64,000 bases of DNA from Flavobacterium weaverense (GCF_003688495.1 NZ_REFH01000007.1:760114-824113), one strand, 5' to 3'; positions 51,186 through 61,037 are shown, counted from the first letter of the stretch. Numbers and translations: made by a program. The notes: a model not told the origin generated them from the sequence alone.

Positions 51186-52049
51186 TTATTTGATTTTAAA
51201 TTTTTGACCTTCAAAATAGATTGCCATTTCTAGGTTTTTTATGCTAACTAAATTGTTTTTTCGAGATTTTATAATTCCTTTTGGTTTTTTAACCACAATT
51301 ACTTCACTTTCACCAGCAATTTCGATTTCTTTATTTCGAACAATCAAGGCAGTACTTTCATCAATACCAATTCCTATATGATCTGGAAACTCAACTAGTG
51401 CAGAAATTAATCGATTGTACCTACTTCTTTTCATAAAATGTTGATCGATAATTACATTTTTTATTAATCCTAAACCAACAGTAGTTTCAAGATTGTCGTA
51501 TCTTATATTGTCGAAAGTTTCGGAGTACTTAGTCTGTAATTTTTGATTTCCCGTAATCATGTGTTGGCACATTACTGCAGCGCCCGCACTTGTACCTGCA
51601 ATTGTACTTCCATTTTCGTATGCTTTGTGAATCGCAGTGTAAACGGAAGTGTTTTTTACTACATCCATAAAGCGAGTTTGATCGCCTCCACTAATAAATA
51701 TAAGTTTTGCATTTTGCAAAGAATCATTTAGAACCTTATTATTTACCATCGTTTTATCATAATTCATCATGATAATTGGATTTGGAGTCAGCTTTTTAAA
51801 CTGAGATTTAAAATAGTTGAAAGATTCAATAGGTTCTCCGCTTGACATAGGTAAAACGACAATGTAATCCTTTGTTGTTAGCTCAGCTACGCTAATTAAC
51901 TGTGTCATCAGCGCATCAGATCGATCTCCGCCACCAATTATAAATAGCTTTCCTTTTGGATTTTGCGCTTGTGAGCTTGCGCAAAAAAACAAAATGAAAA
52001 TTGTAATAATTCTTTTATAGTCGAGAATGGAACATGATGATTTTTTCAT
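51186..52049 (-). CDS. Cyanophycinase-like S51 family peptidase, exported
   Basis: A 287-residue serine peptidase of the S51 (PepE/cyanophycinase) family. A signal peptide (IITIFILFFCASSQAQ) precedes GKLFIIGGGDRSDA. The nucleophile Ser is in AGTSAGAAVMCQ, with IFISGGDQTRFMD before it and the VIIDQHFMKRSRYNRL and GIGIDESTALIV motifs after it. Cyanophycinases release Asp-Arg dipeptides from cyanophycin; relatives cut other beta-linked or Asp peptides. Released Arg would feed the arginase and ornithine aminotransferase genes that lie next door, which supports a link (inference). Confidence 0.92.
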   Translation of the reverse strand: MKKSSCSILDYKRIITIFILFFCASSQAQNPKGKLFIIGGGDRSDALMTQLISVAELTTKDYIVVLPMSSGEPIESFNYFKSQFKKLTPNPIIMMNYDKTMVNNKVLNDSLQNAKLIFISGGDQTRFMDVVKNTSVYTAIHKAYENGSTIAGTSAGAAVMCQHMITGNQKLQTKYSETFDNIRYDNLETTVGLGLIKNVIIDQHFMKRSRYNRLISALVEFPDHIGIGIDESTALIVRNKEIEIAGESEVIVVKKPKGIIKSRKNNLVSIKNLEMAIYFEGQKFKIK

Positions 52050-52090
52050 TACTTGGTTTTTGGCTTGGTTAATAGAATTATAATACTTTT

Positions 52091-52543
52091 TTAAAGTGAC
52101 ACATTTCGCTTAAATGCACAACCTAATTCCATAATTGAATCTGTTTTTGCAATTCCAGGAATGTTATCAATCTTTTCATAGAGAATTTTACGCATGTGCT
52201 CATGGTTCTTCGCTATTATTTTTATGTACAAAGTGAAGGAACCTGTTATAAAATAACATTCTGTGATTTCTGGAATCTTTTTTAATTCTTCGATTATTCG
52301 CCCAGAGTCTTGATCTTTATTTAAAGTTAAACCTGTAAATGAACCCCAATCGTAACCTACTTTTTTTTCATCGATAACAGGCTTGATTCCTTTTAAAATT
52401 CCTTGTTCTGTCAATTTATTTATACGCTGATGAACCATCGTGTTTGATATTTTCAAATTGGTTGCAATCGCGGAATAAGCCATTCTTCCGTCTTTTTCTA
52501 ATTCTTTGATTATATTGATATCGAATTCGTCTAATTGATCCAT
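52091..52543 (-). CDS. Lrp/AsnC-family transcriptional regulator
   Basis: A 150-residue Lrp/AsnC protein: helix-turn-helix LDEFDINIIKELEKDGRMAY, IATNLKISNTMVHQRINKLT, and the RAM ligand domain (FTGLTLNKDQDSGRIIEELK, CYFITGSFTLYIKIIAKN, IPGIAKTDSIMELG). Such regulators sense amino acids. It is divergent from rocD-arginase over a 227-base gap, so control of arginine/ornithine breakdown is likely. It starts 42 bases upstream of nothing else on its strand; the cyanophycinase-like gene begins 42 bases after it and may be co-transcribed. Confidence 0.94.
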   Translation of the reverse strand: MDQLDEFDINIIKELEKDGRMAYSAIATNLKISNTMVHQRINKLTEQGILKGIKPVIDEKKVGYDWGSFTGLTLNKDQDSGRIIEELKKIPEITECYFITGSFTLYIKIIAKNHEHMRKILYEKIDNIPGIAKTDSIMELGCAFKRNVSL

Positions 52544-52712
52544 ATTTTTTTGAATATTTTAAGCTTTAGCGTAGCTATAAATGTACATATAATATTTATT
52601 TTTGAGCACATCTTTAATTGAAATTAAATAATTTGAAATGACTTATTTAAAGCCTAATTAAAATAAATCCTTTTAAAATATTTCTATTTTAAAGTCAAAA
52701 AGTATAATTTAA

Positions 52713-52742
52713 TTGGCTTTTTAAAAAATAGTAGTAGTTTTG
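52713..52742 (+). promoter_or_regulatory. Bacteroidota-type promoter for rocD-arginase
   Basis: TTG (52713-52715), 19 bases, then TAGTTTTG (52735-52742), an exact consensus match; start codon at 52771. Confidence 0.85.
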
Positions 52743-52770
52743 CATCTTATTACTTTAAATCACAAACAAC

Positions 52771-54054
52771 ATGACACACACAGACCAAAAACTTTCTTCA
52801 AAATCTGAAGCGTTGATAGCAAAAGAGAACCAACATGGTGCTCACAATTACCATCCTTTACCTGTAGTTTTAGAAAGAGGTGAAGGTGTATTTGTGTGGG
52901 ATGTAGATGGTAAAAAATACTATGATTTTTTATCAGCCTACTCTGCGGTTAATCAAGGACACTGTCATCCAAAAATTGTAGGTGCGATGGTAAAACAAGC
53001 GCAGACTTTGACATTGACTTCTCGTGCTTTTCATAACGATCAATTAGGACCGTATGAAGAATATGTGACTGACTACTTTAACTTTGATAAAGTTTTACCA
53101 ATGAATACTGGTGCTGAAGCAGTGGAAACAGCATTAAAGATTTGTAGAAAATGGGCTTACGAAGTAAAAGGAATTTCTGAAAATCAGGCGCAAATTATTG
53201 TTTGTGAAAATAATTTCCATGGTAGAACAACGACTATTATTTCATTTTCGAATGACGAAAGTGCTCGTAAAAACTTTGGACCATTTACGGCTGGTTTTAT
53301 CAAAATTCCTTATGATGATGTAGATGCATTAGCAGAAGTATTGAAAAATTCAAAAAATATAGCAGGCTTTTTAGTAGAGCCTATTCAAGGTGAAGCGGGC
53401 GTTTACGTTCCTGCTGAAGGATATTTAGCTAGAGCCAAAGCATTATGTGAAGAGCATAACGTTTTATTTATTGCTGACGAAGTACAAACAGGAATCGCTC
53501 GTACAGGAAGATTATTGGCAACTTGTGGCAATTGTGACTGTAATAACGGTTGCGAAAATAAACCAGAAGTAAAACCAGATATCCTAATTTTAGGAAAAGC
53601 AATTTCTGGCGGTGTTTATCCAGTTTCTGCAGTTTTAGCAAATAATGCTATTATGAATGTAATAAAACCAGGTCAACACGGATCTACTTTTGGAGGAAAC
53701 CCAGTTGCTGCAGCGGTTGCAATTGCTGCCCTTGAGGTAGTAAAAGAAGAAAATTTAGCTAAAAATGCGCAGCATTTAGGAGAAGTTTTGAGAAAAGGAT
53801 TAAATGAAATCGCTTCTAGAAATTCTCTAATTACACTTGTAAGAGGGAAAGGGCTTTTAAACGCAATTGTTGTAAACTGCGATGAGGAATCTGATTTAGC
53901 TTGGAATATTTGCATGAAATTTAGTGAATACGGATTATTGGCTAAGCCAACGCATGGTAATAAAATTAGATTTGCGCCACCATTAGTAATTACTGAGGAG
54001 CAAATTCACGAATGTTTAGCTATTATCGAAAGAGCGCTTAACGATTTTAAATAA
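52771..54054 (+). CDS. rocD: Ornithine--oxo-acid transaminase
   Basis: PLP enzyme that turns ornithine and 2-oxoglutarate into glutamate semialdehyde and glutamate. The 427-residue class III aminotransferase has MNTGAEAVETALKICRKWAY, FHGRTTTIISFSND, FLVEPIQGEAGVYVP, IADEVQTGIARTG and the PLP lysine in LILGKAISGGVYPVS. Odd: a short insert with five cysteines, ATCGNCDCNNGCENKP, lies between the EVQTG and LGK motifs, where most orthologues have a plain loop; it could bind a metal. It is followed after 14 bases by arginase. Confidence 0.95.
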   Translation: MTHTDQKLSSKSEALIAKENQHGAHNYHPLPVVLERGEGVFVWDVDGKKYYDFLSAYSAVNQGHCHPKIVGAMVKQAQTLTLTSRAFHNDQLGPYEEYVTDYFNFDKVLPMNTGAEAVETALKICRKWAYEVKGISENQAQIIVCENNFHGRTTTIISFSNDESARKNFGPFTAGFIKIPYDDVDALAEVLKNSKNIAGFLVEPIQGEAGVYVPAEGYLARAKALCEEHNVLFIADEVQTGIARTGRLLATCGNCDCNNGCENKPEVKPDILILGKAISGGVYPVSAVLANNAIMNVIKPGQHGSTFGGNPVAAAVAIAALEVVKEENLAKNAQHLGEVLRKGLNEIASRNSLITLVRGKGLLNAIVVNCDEESDLAWNICMKFSEYGLLAKPTHGNKIRFAPPLVITEEQIHECLAIIERALNDFK

Positions 54055-54068
54055 TTTAAAAGCGAGGA

Positions 54069-55034
54069 ATGAATAAAGTTATAAAATTAATTAAAAACCG
54101 GTCAGATATTGGTGCCGGAACGCGAGGTTCTGATTTGGGAATTGATGCGATCGAAGTTGCAGCAATAAATCAGAATAGTAATTATTTTAACAGTTTTGAA
54201 TTTGAAGATGTAAAAACACATAACGAATCCATTTATAATAGGAATAAAAGTTCTTTTGCTAAAAGGATTGAGCATGTTTTAGAACAATGTACGAGAGTTA
54301 GTTCATCGGTGAAAGAAAATCTAGAATCCAATTATTTTCCTATTGTTTTATCTGGGGATCACTCTTCTGCTTTAGGAACCATAAGCGGAATTAAAGCTGC
54401 TTATCCTGATAAAAACATAGGTGTTTTTTGGATTGATGCCCACGCAGATTTACATTCGCCATATACATCGCCATCTGGAAATATTCATGGTATGCCAATT
54501 GCAGCAGCGCTGGCAGAGGATAATTTAAGCTCTAGAAATACCAATGACGTAACTTCGGAAACGAAGCAACATTGGGACAATATGAAAAATATTGGTCTTA
54601 AAGGCCCAAAAATTAAACCAGAAAATTTAATCTATTTTGGTGTTCGAGATACTGAAGAAGAGGAGGATAGGCAAATTGAAAAACTCCAAATTAAAAATTA
54701 TAGAGTTGAGGAAGTACGTTATAGAGGATTGGAAAAATGTGTTGATGAAGCATTAGCTCAACTTTCACATTGTGAAATTATTTATATCTCTTTTGATGTT
54801 GACTCGATGGACTGCGACACGATTTCTTATGGAACAGGTACGCCGGTTCCAAAAGGGTTTGATCAACACGAGATTATAGCTATTATCAACCAAATTATTG
54901 AAAATAAGAAAGTTGTCTGTATAGAATTTGTAGAAGTTAATCCGCTTTTAGACACAAAAGGAAATAAAATGGCTGAAACTGCTTTTGAAGTATTGGAAGC
55001 AATTACCGTTACATTACAGTCAATAGAGAACTAA
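54069..55034 (+). CDS. rocF: Arginase family protein
   Basis: A 321-residue manganese ureohydrolase. Mn ligands are in SGDHSSALGTISG, FWIDAHADLHSP (DAHAD) and ISFDVDSMDC, with VEFVEVNPLLD near the end. The protein is most like bacterial arginases, giving ornithine and urea from arginine; agmatinase or formimidoylglutamase cannot be fully excluded, but the partner ornithine aminotransferase 14 bases upstream makes arginase most likely. It ends before a strong terminator. Confidence 0.92.
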   Translation: MNKVIKLIKNRSDIGAGTRGSDLGIDAIEVAAINQNSNYFNSFEFEDVKTHNESIYNRNKSSFAKRIEHVLEQCTRVSSSVKENLESNYFPIVLSGDHSSALGTISGIKAAYPDKNIGVFWIDAHADLHSPYTSPSGNIHGMPIAAALAEDNLSSRNTNDVTSETKQHWDNMKNIGLKGPKIKPENLIYFGVRDTEEEEDRQIEKLQIKNYRVEEVRYRGLEKCVDEALAQLSHCEIIYISFDVDSMDCDTISYGTGTPVPKGFDQHEIIAIINQIIENKKVVCIEFVEVNPLLDTKGNKMAETAFEVLEAITVTLQSIEN

Positions 55035-55071
55035 TTATCTCTTTTTAAAAAGTTAGCTTTTCTACATAAAT

Positions 55072-55130
55072 AACCCCTTAAATCCACTATAAAATCAAAA
55101 TTTGATTAGTGTTTTTAAGGGGTATTTTAT
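55072..55130. terminator. Bidirectional terminator between rocF and susD
   Basis: Outer stem ACCCCTTAA (55073-55081) with TTAAGGGGT (55115-55123), inner stem CACTA..TAGTG and ATCAAA/TTTGAT. T-rich on both sides, 38 bases after rocF and 49 bases beyond the susD stop, so it can serve both convergent genes. Confidence 0.8.
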
Positions 55131-55178
55131 TTAATTAGCTACTATTTTAAATAATCTTTTTGCTAAAAAAAATACTAT

Positions 55179-56534
55179 CTAATAACCTGGATTTTGAACT
55201 AATTTTTTGTTTACATCCATTTCTCTTAATGGAATAGGTAGCACTAGATTATTTGCGTCATAAGCCAACGATCCTATATTTTGCTTTAATCTTTTAGCAT
55301 CAAACAAAGCAAAACCTTCAAATGATAATTCTCTTTTTCTTTCCATTAGAATTGTTGCTAAAGTAACACTACCAAATGATGAGGCGCCTGATCTTGCACG
55401 CAATATATTAACATCATCTACTGGTGAAATACCAACTTGAGTCGCTCCTCTAAAATTAGATTCTGCGCGAATTAAATACATTTCGGCTAAGCGTAAAAAT
55501 GGAATGTTTCCATACTGATTCTTCCACTTGGTCGTACATATATTATCTGCTTCGTAAAAGAAATTATTTCTTTGGTCATCAGCATCGTCATAAATGTCGA
55601 AATGTTGATCTTCAATGCTAATATCAGGATTTCCAGAACGTCCTCCAAAATCAGCACCGGCCCAAAACACATTGAAGTCATTAGCACTTGCATCTTGGCT
55701 GCTAACTTGCCAAGCTAACAAATCTTCGGTTGAATTTTCTGAATTATTGAAAGTCTTTGCGTAAGTACTTGCTAACGATGCACCGCTATTATTAATGGCA
55801 ATATTAGCCATTGCTAGTGCATTAACATAATCACCTTTTTGCAAATAAACTCTAGCAAGTAAAGCTGCTGCACTATATTTTGTTGCATAAACACCATTTG
55901 AAGCTGGTAACAGCGTGTAAGCATCTTTCAGGTCAATTATTACTTGCTTGTAAACTTCTTCTACGGTATTTCGCGCTGGAAAAGTGATTTTTGTAGGGTC
56001 TAAATTTGGCTCTAAAATGATAGGAACGCCAAGCTGATTATTTACTGCTCCAGCTACGAAAGGCTTAGCAAATAAACGAGCTAAATCAAAATAAACTAAT
56101 CCTCTAAGAAACTGCGCTTCTCCTTTAGCTTGATTTTTATCGTTTGCATCTGTAAAAACAGCTAGATTGTCTAACACAATATTAGTTTGATTACTAATTT
56201 TATAAGCTCTCAACCATAAGCTTTCGACAAAACTATTGTCTGTTAGTATCTCTTTCTCATCGTATTGGTTAGGTTGAACGTATGTCCCATCCCAATAAAG
56301 ATCTCCGTCGTTTGCAATTAATTCAGATACTAGAGCAATTCCGCCACCGTATAATGCACTTGATCGCGCATCGCCATAAGCATTGTTTAATATTTTCTGA
56401 AGGTTTGACGGTGTACTAATTGCGATCTCCGTTGGGATTGATTGTTCCGGTTTAATTGTTAAGTTGTCGTCACACGCAGTAAAAGACAACATTACAACTA
56501 TTGCTATGATTATTCTATAGTTATATATTTTCAT
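55179..56534 (-). CDS. susD: RagB/SusD family outer-membrane nutrient-binding lipoprotein
   Basis: A 451-residue SusD-like lipoprotein, lipidated at Cys in LSFTACDDNL, which sits on the SusC channel and captures nutrient. The TPR-like helical fold shows in AKGEAQFLRGLVYFDLARLF, the AALLARVYLQKGDYVNALAM segment and the end RKRELSFEGFALFDAKRL, typical of the C-terminal SusD domain. Ligand cannot be read from sequence. It follows susC by 11 bases in a two-gene operon with no enzyme genes beside it. Confidence 0.95.
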   Translation of the reverse strand: MKIYNYRIIIAIVVMLSFTACDDNLTIKPEQSIPTEIAISTPSNLQKILNNAYGDARSSALYGGGIALVSELIANDGDLYWDGTYVQPNQYDEKEILTDNSFVESLWLRAYKISNQTNIVLDNLAVFTDANDKNQAKGEAQFLRGLVYFDLARLFAKPFVAGAVNNQLGVPIILEPNLDPTKITFPARNTVEEVYKQVIIDLKDAYTLLPASNGVYATKYSAAALLARVYLQKGDYVNALAMANIAINNSGASLASTYAKTFNNSENSTEDLLAWQVSSQDASANDFNVFWAGADFGGRSGNPDISIEDQHFDIYDDADDQRNNFFYEADNICTTKWKNQYGNIPFLRLAEMYLIRAESNFRGATQVGISPVDDVNILRARSGASSFGSVTLATILMERKRELSFEGFALFDAKRLKQNIGSLAYDANNLVLPIPLREMDVNKKLVQNPGY

Positions 56535-56545
56535 ATCTGATTTTA

Positions 56546-59500
56546 TTAAAGGTCAATGTTTAATCCAATAATTATCGTTTTTGCAGGAGGTGCTGAATAA
56601 AATGCGATTCCTTTTTGAATATTTGAATCTCCATTATTGTCGTATGATGATTCTGGATCGTATCCTTGATAATTTGTAAAGGTTAATAAATTCAATCCCG
56701 TCATATAAATGCGAAGTCTATCTACAGATATTTTTTGAGTAACTGTTTTAGGCAATGTATATCCAAATGATAGATTTCTCAAACGAACAAAATCAGTTTT
56801 TTCTAAATAACGAGTAGAAGCTTGCTCACCATTACTGCGACCCCATCTTGCCTGCGGAACGCTTGTGATATCTCCTGGTTTTTGCCATCTGTTCATTTGA
56901 TCTGACGTTTGGTTGTCTTTATATCTAGCATTACTAGATTGAAATTTTCCAGCTTCATTGTATATAGACGCTCCCCATTCTCCTTGGAAGGTAAAGGAAA
57001 AATCAAAATTATTAAATGCTACAGTATTGGTCATTCCAGCCATTAATGTTGGATAAGGATTTCCGGCAATAATTCTTTGTGCATCACTATACGTTTTTGT
57101 GGTTGCTTTGTCTAAAGTTCCGTCGGCAAGTAAAGTGTTTTTGTAAAATAACGCATTCCCATTTGCTGGATCAACTCCTGCATATTCTACTACGTAAAAG
57201 GAAGAAATAGTTTCACCAACTCTTACTATATTTTGTCCTGCAACAATATCGCCACCGGGCAATTCTGTTACTTTATTATCTAATGTAGCTAGATTTAATG
57301 AGGTTTTCCAAGTCAATTTATCATTTTTGAAATTTGTAGTATTTAGTACAAATTCAAAACCTTTGTTAGTCAATGAGCCTACATTGCGAGTTAAAGAGCT
57401 CCATCCTGATGTACCAGGTAATGGTTCGTTTAATAAAAGATCATTTGTTTTTTTTACATAGTAATCAATTTCGCCGCTTACCCTATTATTTAAAAAACCA
57501 AAATCAATTCCTACGTCAACTTGGTTTGTTTTTTCCCATTTTAAATCTTGGTTAACTAATTGAGAAGGATTTATCGCTGATTGCTTATTATAAGAGGATC
57601 CACTAAATAATCCTAAACTAGCAAAATTTCCAATTCCAGCATTTCCTGTTACTCCATAACTAGCTCTTAATTTTAATAAATTAATAGCACTACTTTCTTT
57701 TAAAAAATCTTCTTGTGATATTATCCAACCTACAGAAGCTGCGGGAAATATACCGTAACGATTTGAAGCCCCAAATCGAGAAGAACCATCATAACGTAAG
57801 CTTCCTTTTAAAAGATATTTATCCATAATAGAAACTGTTGCTCTTCCAAAATAAGAAAGGAAATTGTACTTGGTTCTACTAGAAGTTCCAGCTGTTATTT
57901 CAGATGCACTTTCCACCGTTTGTAAGTCGTCTGATGGAAAACCTGTACCAGCAACATATTGTCTTTTTCTTGCACTTTCTTCAAAACTCATTCCGCCTAC
58001 TACTTCTAAATTGTAGTTCTCATTGAATTTTGTAGAATACGTCAAATAATTATTTATACTGTATTTGTCAGATTGAATAGCATTTGCATCAGCATAACCA
58101 TTAGTTGAAGCAGATTCCGTTAAACTACCAGCAAAATATTCCTCCGTTTGATTATTATTATCGTAACCTAATTCTGTTCTAAAACTTAGTTCCGGTATAA
58201 TTTTAAATTCTGCATAAGAATTCATCAATGTTCTAAAAATATTGGCATCCCAATTTCCATTAAATTGCTGCATTAGGAAATTGTAGTACAATGTAGTATC
58301 GTTATTTGGAGTTACACCATCGTTAAGATAGGCTGGCGCCAAGGGAGTCTGAGCAACCGCCTGTAGCGGTGTTGCAAAAGAATTATCAGATCCTATTCTT
58401 GTAATATTTGTTTTGCTCAAACTAGTATTTAAACCAACTCTGAATTTATCAGAAATTTTATGGTCTAAATTTCCTCTGTAAGAATACCGATCTAAATTGT
58501 TTCCTCTTACAATTCCTTCAGTATTATTGTAACCACCAGAAAGAAAGAATAAAGTTTTACTGTCTCCACCAGAAATTGAAAACGTATGGTCTTGAACAGC
58601 TCCTTTAACTAATGCTAAATCTTGCCAGTCAGTATCAACTTCGCCCGTTCTCCAATCTTTTCCATTAGCATAACCATCAAAAACTCCGCCTGGCTCTGTC
58701 AACCACAAATCGGCAGCACCATATCGGTATGCAGATGCTTCGGTAAATAATTCAGCATATTGTGCAGCGTTTAACCAACTCACCTTGTGCGTTGCTTCGC
58801 TCCATCCTGCAGAAGTATTTAATGAAATTTTTGTCTTACCTGATTTTCCTTGTTTTGTAGTGATAAGTACAACCCCGTTAGTTCCTCTAGCACCATATAT
58901 AGCAGCAGATGAAGCATCCTTAAGAATTTCAACAGATTCAATGTCATTAGGATTTAAGGAAATTAATGGATTAATAGGTGCCGATGAACCACTTTCATTA
59001 TCATTTATTAATGGCATACCGTCTAGAACGTATAAAGGCTCTTGAGAAGAGGAGATGCTAGAAACACCGCGGACTCTCAATTTTACACCACCTTCTACTT
59101 TTCCATTGATTTGTGTGATTTGGACACCAGCTAATTTACCTACCATGGCATTTTGAAAATTGGAAACGGGTACGTTTTCCATGTCCTTAGCCGTTACACG
59201 AGCAATGTTATCCGTTAATTTTTTCTTGCTTTGTGTACCAAAACCTACGACAAAAACGGTCTCAAGTTCGTTCGATGAATCACCCAGCTTTATTAGCATG
59301 GAAGGTGCAGCAGAAATTTCCACAGTTTTCATACCCACAAAACTTACAATAAGAATTTGGCCCTTTTTTGCTGTTATTACAAAATTGCCATCAAAGTCAG
59401 CTTGGGCGCTCACTTTCGACTCCTTCACAACAATATTTGCACCTGGAATAGGAAGTCCACTCATATCAGTGACTTTACCTGAAAATCTACTTTCTTGGGC

Positions 59501-59563
59501 AAAAGTTAGTTGCACCAAAAGCACAGCTAAAATGCTCAAAAAATATTTAAATTTAATTCTCAT
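56546..59563 (-). CDS. susC: SusC/RagA family TonB-linked outer-membrane transporter
   Basis: A 1005-residue TonB-dependent importer. I start at the ATG giving MRIKFKYFLSILAVLLVQLT, a signal peptide; ten more upstream codons are open but non-homologous. After it come a carboxypeptidase-regulatory-like domain (SGKVTDMSGLPIPGANIVV), a plug (VSNFQNAMVGKLAGVQITQI, VRGVSSISSSQEPLYVLDGM) and a long beta barrel ending PPAKTIIIGLNIDL. Together with susD it forms a gated uptake complex. No sugar-degrading or protease genes are adjacent, so the substrate, glycan or peptide, is open. Confidence 0.95.
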   Translation of the reverse strand: MRIKFKYFLSILAVLLVQLTFAQESRFSGKVTDMSGLPIPGANIVVKESKVSAQADFDGNFVITAKKGQILIVSFVGMKTVEISAAPSMLIKLGDSSNELETVFVVGFGTQSKKKLTDNIARVTAKDMENVPVSNFQNAMVGKLAGVQITQINGKVEGGVKLRVRGVSSISSSQEPLYVLDGMPLINDNESGSSAPINPLISLNPNDIESVEILKDASSAAIYGARGTNGVVLITTKQGKSGKTKISLNTSAGWSEATHKVSWLNAAQYAELFTEASAYRYGAADLWLTEPGGVFDGYANGKDWRTGEVDTDWQDLALVKGAVQDHTFSISGGDSKTLFFLSGGYNNTEGIVRGNNLDRYSYRGNLDHKISDKFRVGLNTSLSKTNITRIGSDNSFATPLQAVAQTPLAPAYLNDGVTPNNDTTLYYNFLMQQFNGNWDANIFRTLMNSYAEFKIIPELSFRTELGYDNNNQTEEYFAGSLTESASTNGYADANAIQSDKYSINNYLTYSTKFNENYNLEVVGGMSFEESARKRQYVAGTGFPSDDLQTVESASEITAGTSSRTKYNFLSYFGRATVSIMDKYLLKGSLRYDGSSRFGASNRYGIFPAASVGWIISQEDFLKESSAINLLKLRASYGVTGNAGIGNFASLGLFSGSSYNKQSAINPSQLVNQDLKWEKTNQVDVGIDFGFLNNRVSGEIDYYVKKTNDLLLNEPLPGTSGWSSLTRNVGSLTNKGFEFVLNTTNFKNDKLTWKTSLNLATLDNKVTELPGGDIVAGQNIVRVGETISSFYVVEYAGVDPANGNALFYKNTLLADGTLDKATTKTYSDAQRIIAGNPYPTLMAGMTNTVAFNNFDFSFTFQGEWGASIYNEAGKFQSSNARYKDNQTSDQMNRWQKPGDITSVPQARWGRSNGEQASTRYLEKTDFVRLRNLSFGYTLPKTVTQKISVDRLRIYMTGLNLLTFTNYQGYDPESSYDNNGDSNIQKGIAFYSAPPAKTIIIGLNIDL

Positions 59564-59603
59564 TTTTGGTATATTTAAGATTAGTTCCCTCAAATATCCA
59601 AAT

Positions 59604-59661
59604 AAATTGTTAAATAAAAATAGTTTTACGTTAAAATTGTTAAATAAATATGTTTTACCTT
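59604..59661. repeat. Tandem direct repeat upstream of susC
   Basis: Two copies, period 30, of AAATTGTTAAATAAAAATAG followed by TTTTAC: 59604-59632 and 59634-59661, with two or three differences. They lie 41 to 98 bases upstream of the susC start and could be regulator sites. The rest of the gap to 59984 shows nothing further. Confidence 0.6.
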
Positions 59662-59984
59662 AAATTTTTATTTAATAGTCAAAATTAGTTAAGAAAACTG
59701 ACATTCATCATTATGTTTTCTCTATTAGAACATTTAGTTCTCAAGACATTAAGCAATTAATAATAGTCAATAATGAAAATTTAAATGGGGACAATCAATA
59801 TTGTAATGAATTTTAAATTGGTTTGGCGTGAGTGTTGCAGAAAAACAAAAATAGTAGTGGAATTGGACTTTAGAAAATTGAGTGCAGACTGAAATTATGG
59901 ATTAACATTTTTATGATTGTGCTAACTTTGAATTCTGCTAAAATATATGGAAATGAATCGTTTAAATAATGGTTTGAACAACTG

Positions 59985-61037
59985 CTAATTAACTTCTAAT
60001 TTGTAAAGCTTTTTCTTTAACCAAAAAGCAACTTTTACTAATAGTATTAATGCAGGAACTTCAACTAGCGGACCAATCACTCCCGCAAACGCTTGACCAC
60101 TATTGATTCCGAAAACTCCAATAGAAACAGCAATAGCGAGTTCAAAATTATTTCCTGAGGCAGTAAATGAAAGTGCGACTGCGTCTCTATAATTCGCGCC
60201 TATTTTTTTCGAAATAAAGAACATCACGAAAAACATTATCGTAAAAAATAAAAGTAAAGGTAGAGCAACTCGTATAACGTCAAATGGTAATTCGACAATC
60301 ATTTCTCCTTTTAAACTGAACATTAGTATGATTGTAAATAGCAACGCGATGAGTGTAATAGGGGACACGAATGGAATAAATTTTTGAGCAAACCATTTTT
60401 CACCCATGTACTTTTTTATAGTGAATCGACTGACCACAGCCAATAGAAATGGAATTCCTAGATAAATCGCAACTGTTGTTGCGATCTGTGTCACAGTTAT
60501 ATTCAAGGCAAGACCTTTAATTCCAAAAAGCGGTAACATTATTTCAAGATAAAAGTAGGCGTAGAGCCCAAAAAAGAATACTTGGAGCAAACTGTTGATG
60601 CCAATTAGTCCAGCTGCCAATTCTCTGTTTCCTTCTGCTAATTCATTCCACACGATAACCATTGCAATACAGGGCGCTATTCCTATTATAATTAATCCTG
60701 TTAAATATTCTGGATAATCTTTTAAAAAGACTGTGGCTAACGAAAACATCAGAAAAGGACCAAATATCCAAGTTACCAAAAAAGATGCGGTGAGTAATTT
60801 TGGCTTTTCAAAAATTAGAGAGATTTTAGAAAAATCAATTTTAGTCAAAGGCGGATACATCATTAGTATTAAGCCAATTGCTAATGGTATATTAGTTGTT
60901 CCATTTGAGAATGAACTTATAAATGTACTACTTGATGGAATAAAATATCCTATTGAAACTCCTAAAGACATTGCTAGAAAAATCCATAGTGCTAAATGTC
61001 TGTCTAAAAACTTTAATCTTTTATTACTTGATGCCAT
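59985..61037 (-). CDS. acr3: ACR3-type arsenite efflux transporter
   Basis: A 350-residue membrane protein of the ACR3/BASS arsenite permease family, about ten helices. The motif GIAPCIAMVIVWNELAEGNR contains the conserved cysteine needed for As(III) transport, and ASGNNFELAIAVSIGVFG is the ACR3 C-terminal signature. It exports arsenite or antimonite across the inner membrane using the proton motive force. It is downstream of arsR and a DUF6428 gene on the same strand; the 181-base gap before it holds no arsC. Confidence 0.94.
   Translation of the reverse strand: MASSNKRLKFLDRHLALWIFLAMSLGVSIGYFIPSSSTFISSFSNGTTNIPLAIGLILMMYPPLTKIDFSKISLIFEKPKLLTASFLVTWIFGPFLMFSLATVFLKDYPEYLTGLIIIGIAPCIAMVIVWNELAEGNRELAAGLIGINSLLQVFFFGLYAYFYLEIMLPLFGIKGLALNITVTQIATTVAIYLGIPFLLAVVSRFTIKKYMGEKWFAQKFIPFVSPITLIALLFTIILMFSLKGEMIVELPFDVIRVALPLLLFFTIMFFVMFFISKKIGANYRDAVALSFTASGNNFELAIAVSIGVFGINSGQAFAGVIGPLVEVPALILLVKVAFWLKKKLYKLEVN

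Noticed and set aside
59160..59663. Plus-strand open frame of 167 codons antisense to susC
   Set aside because: Fully antisense to the conserved signal, carboxypeptidase-like and plug domains of SusC; composition effect.
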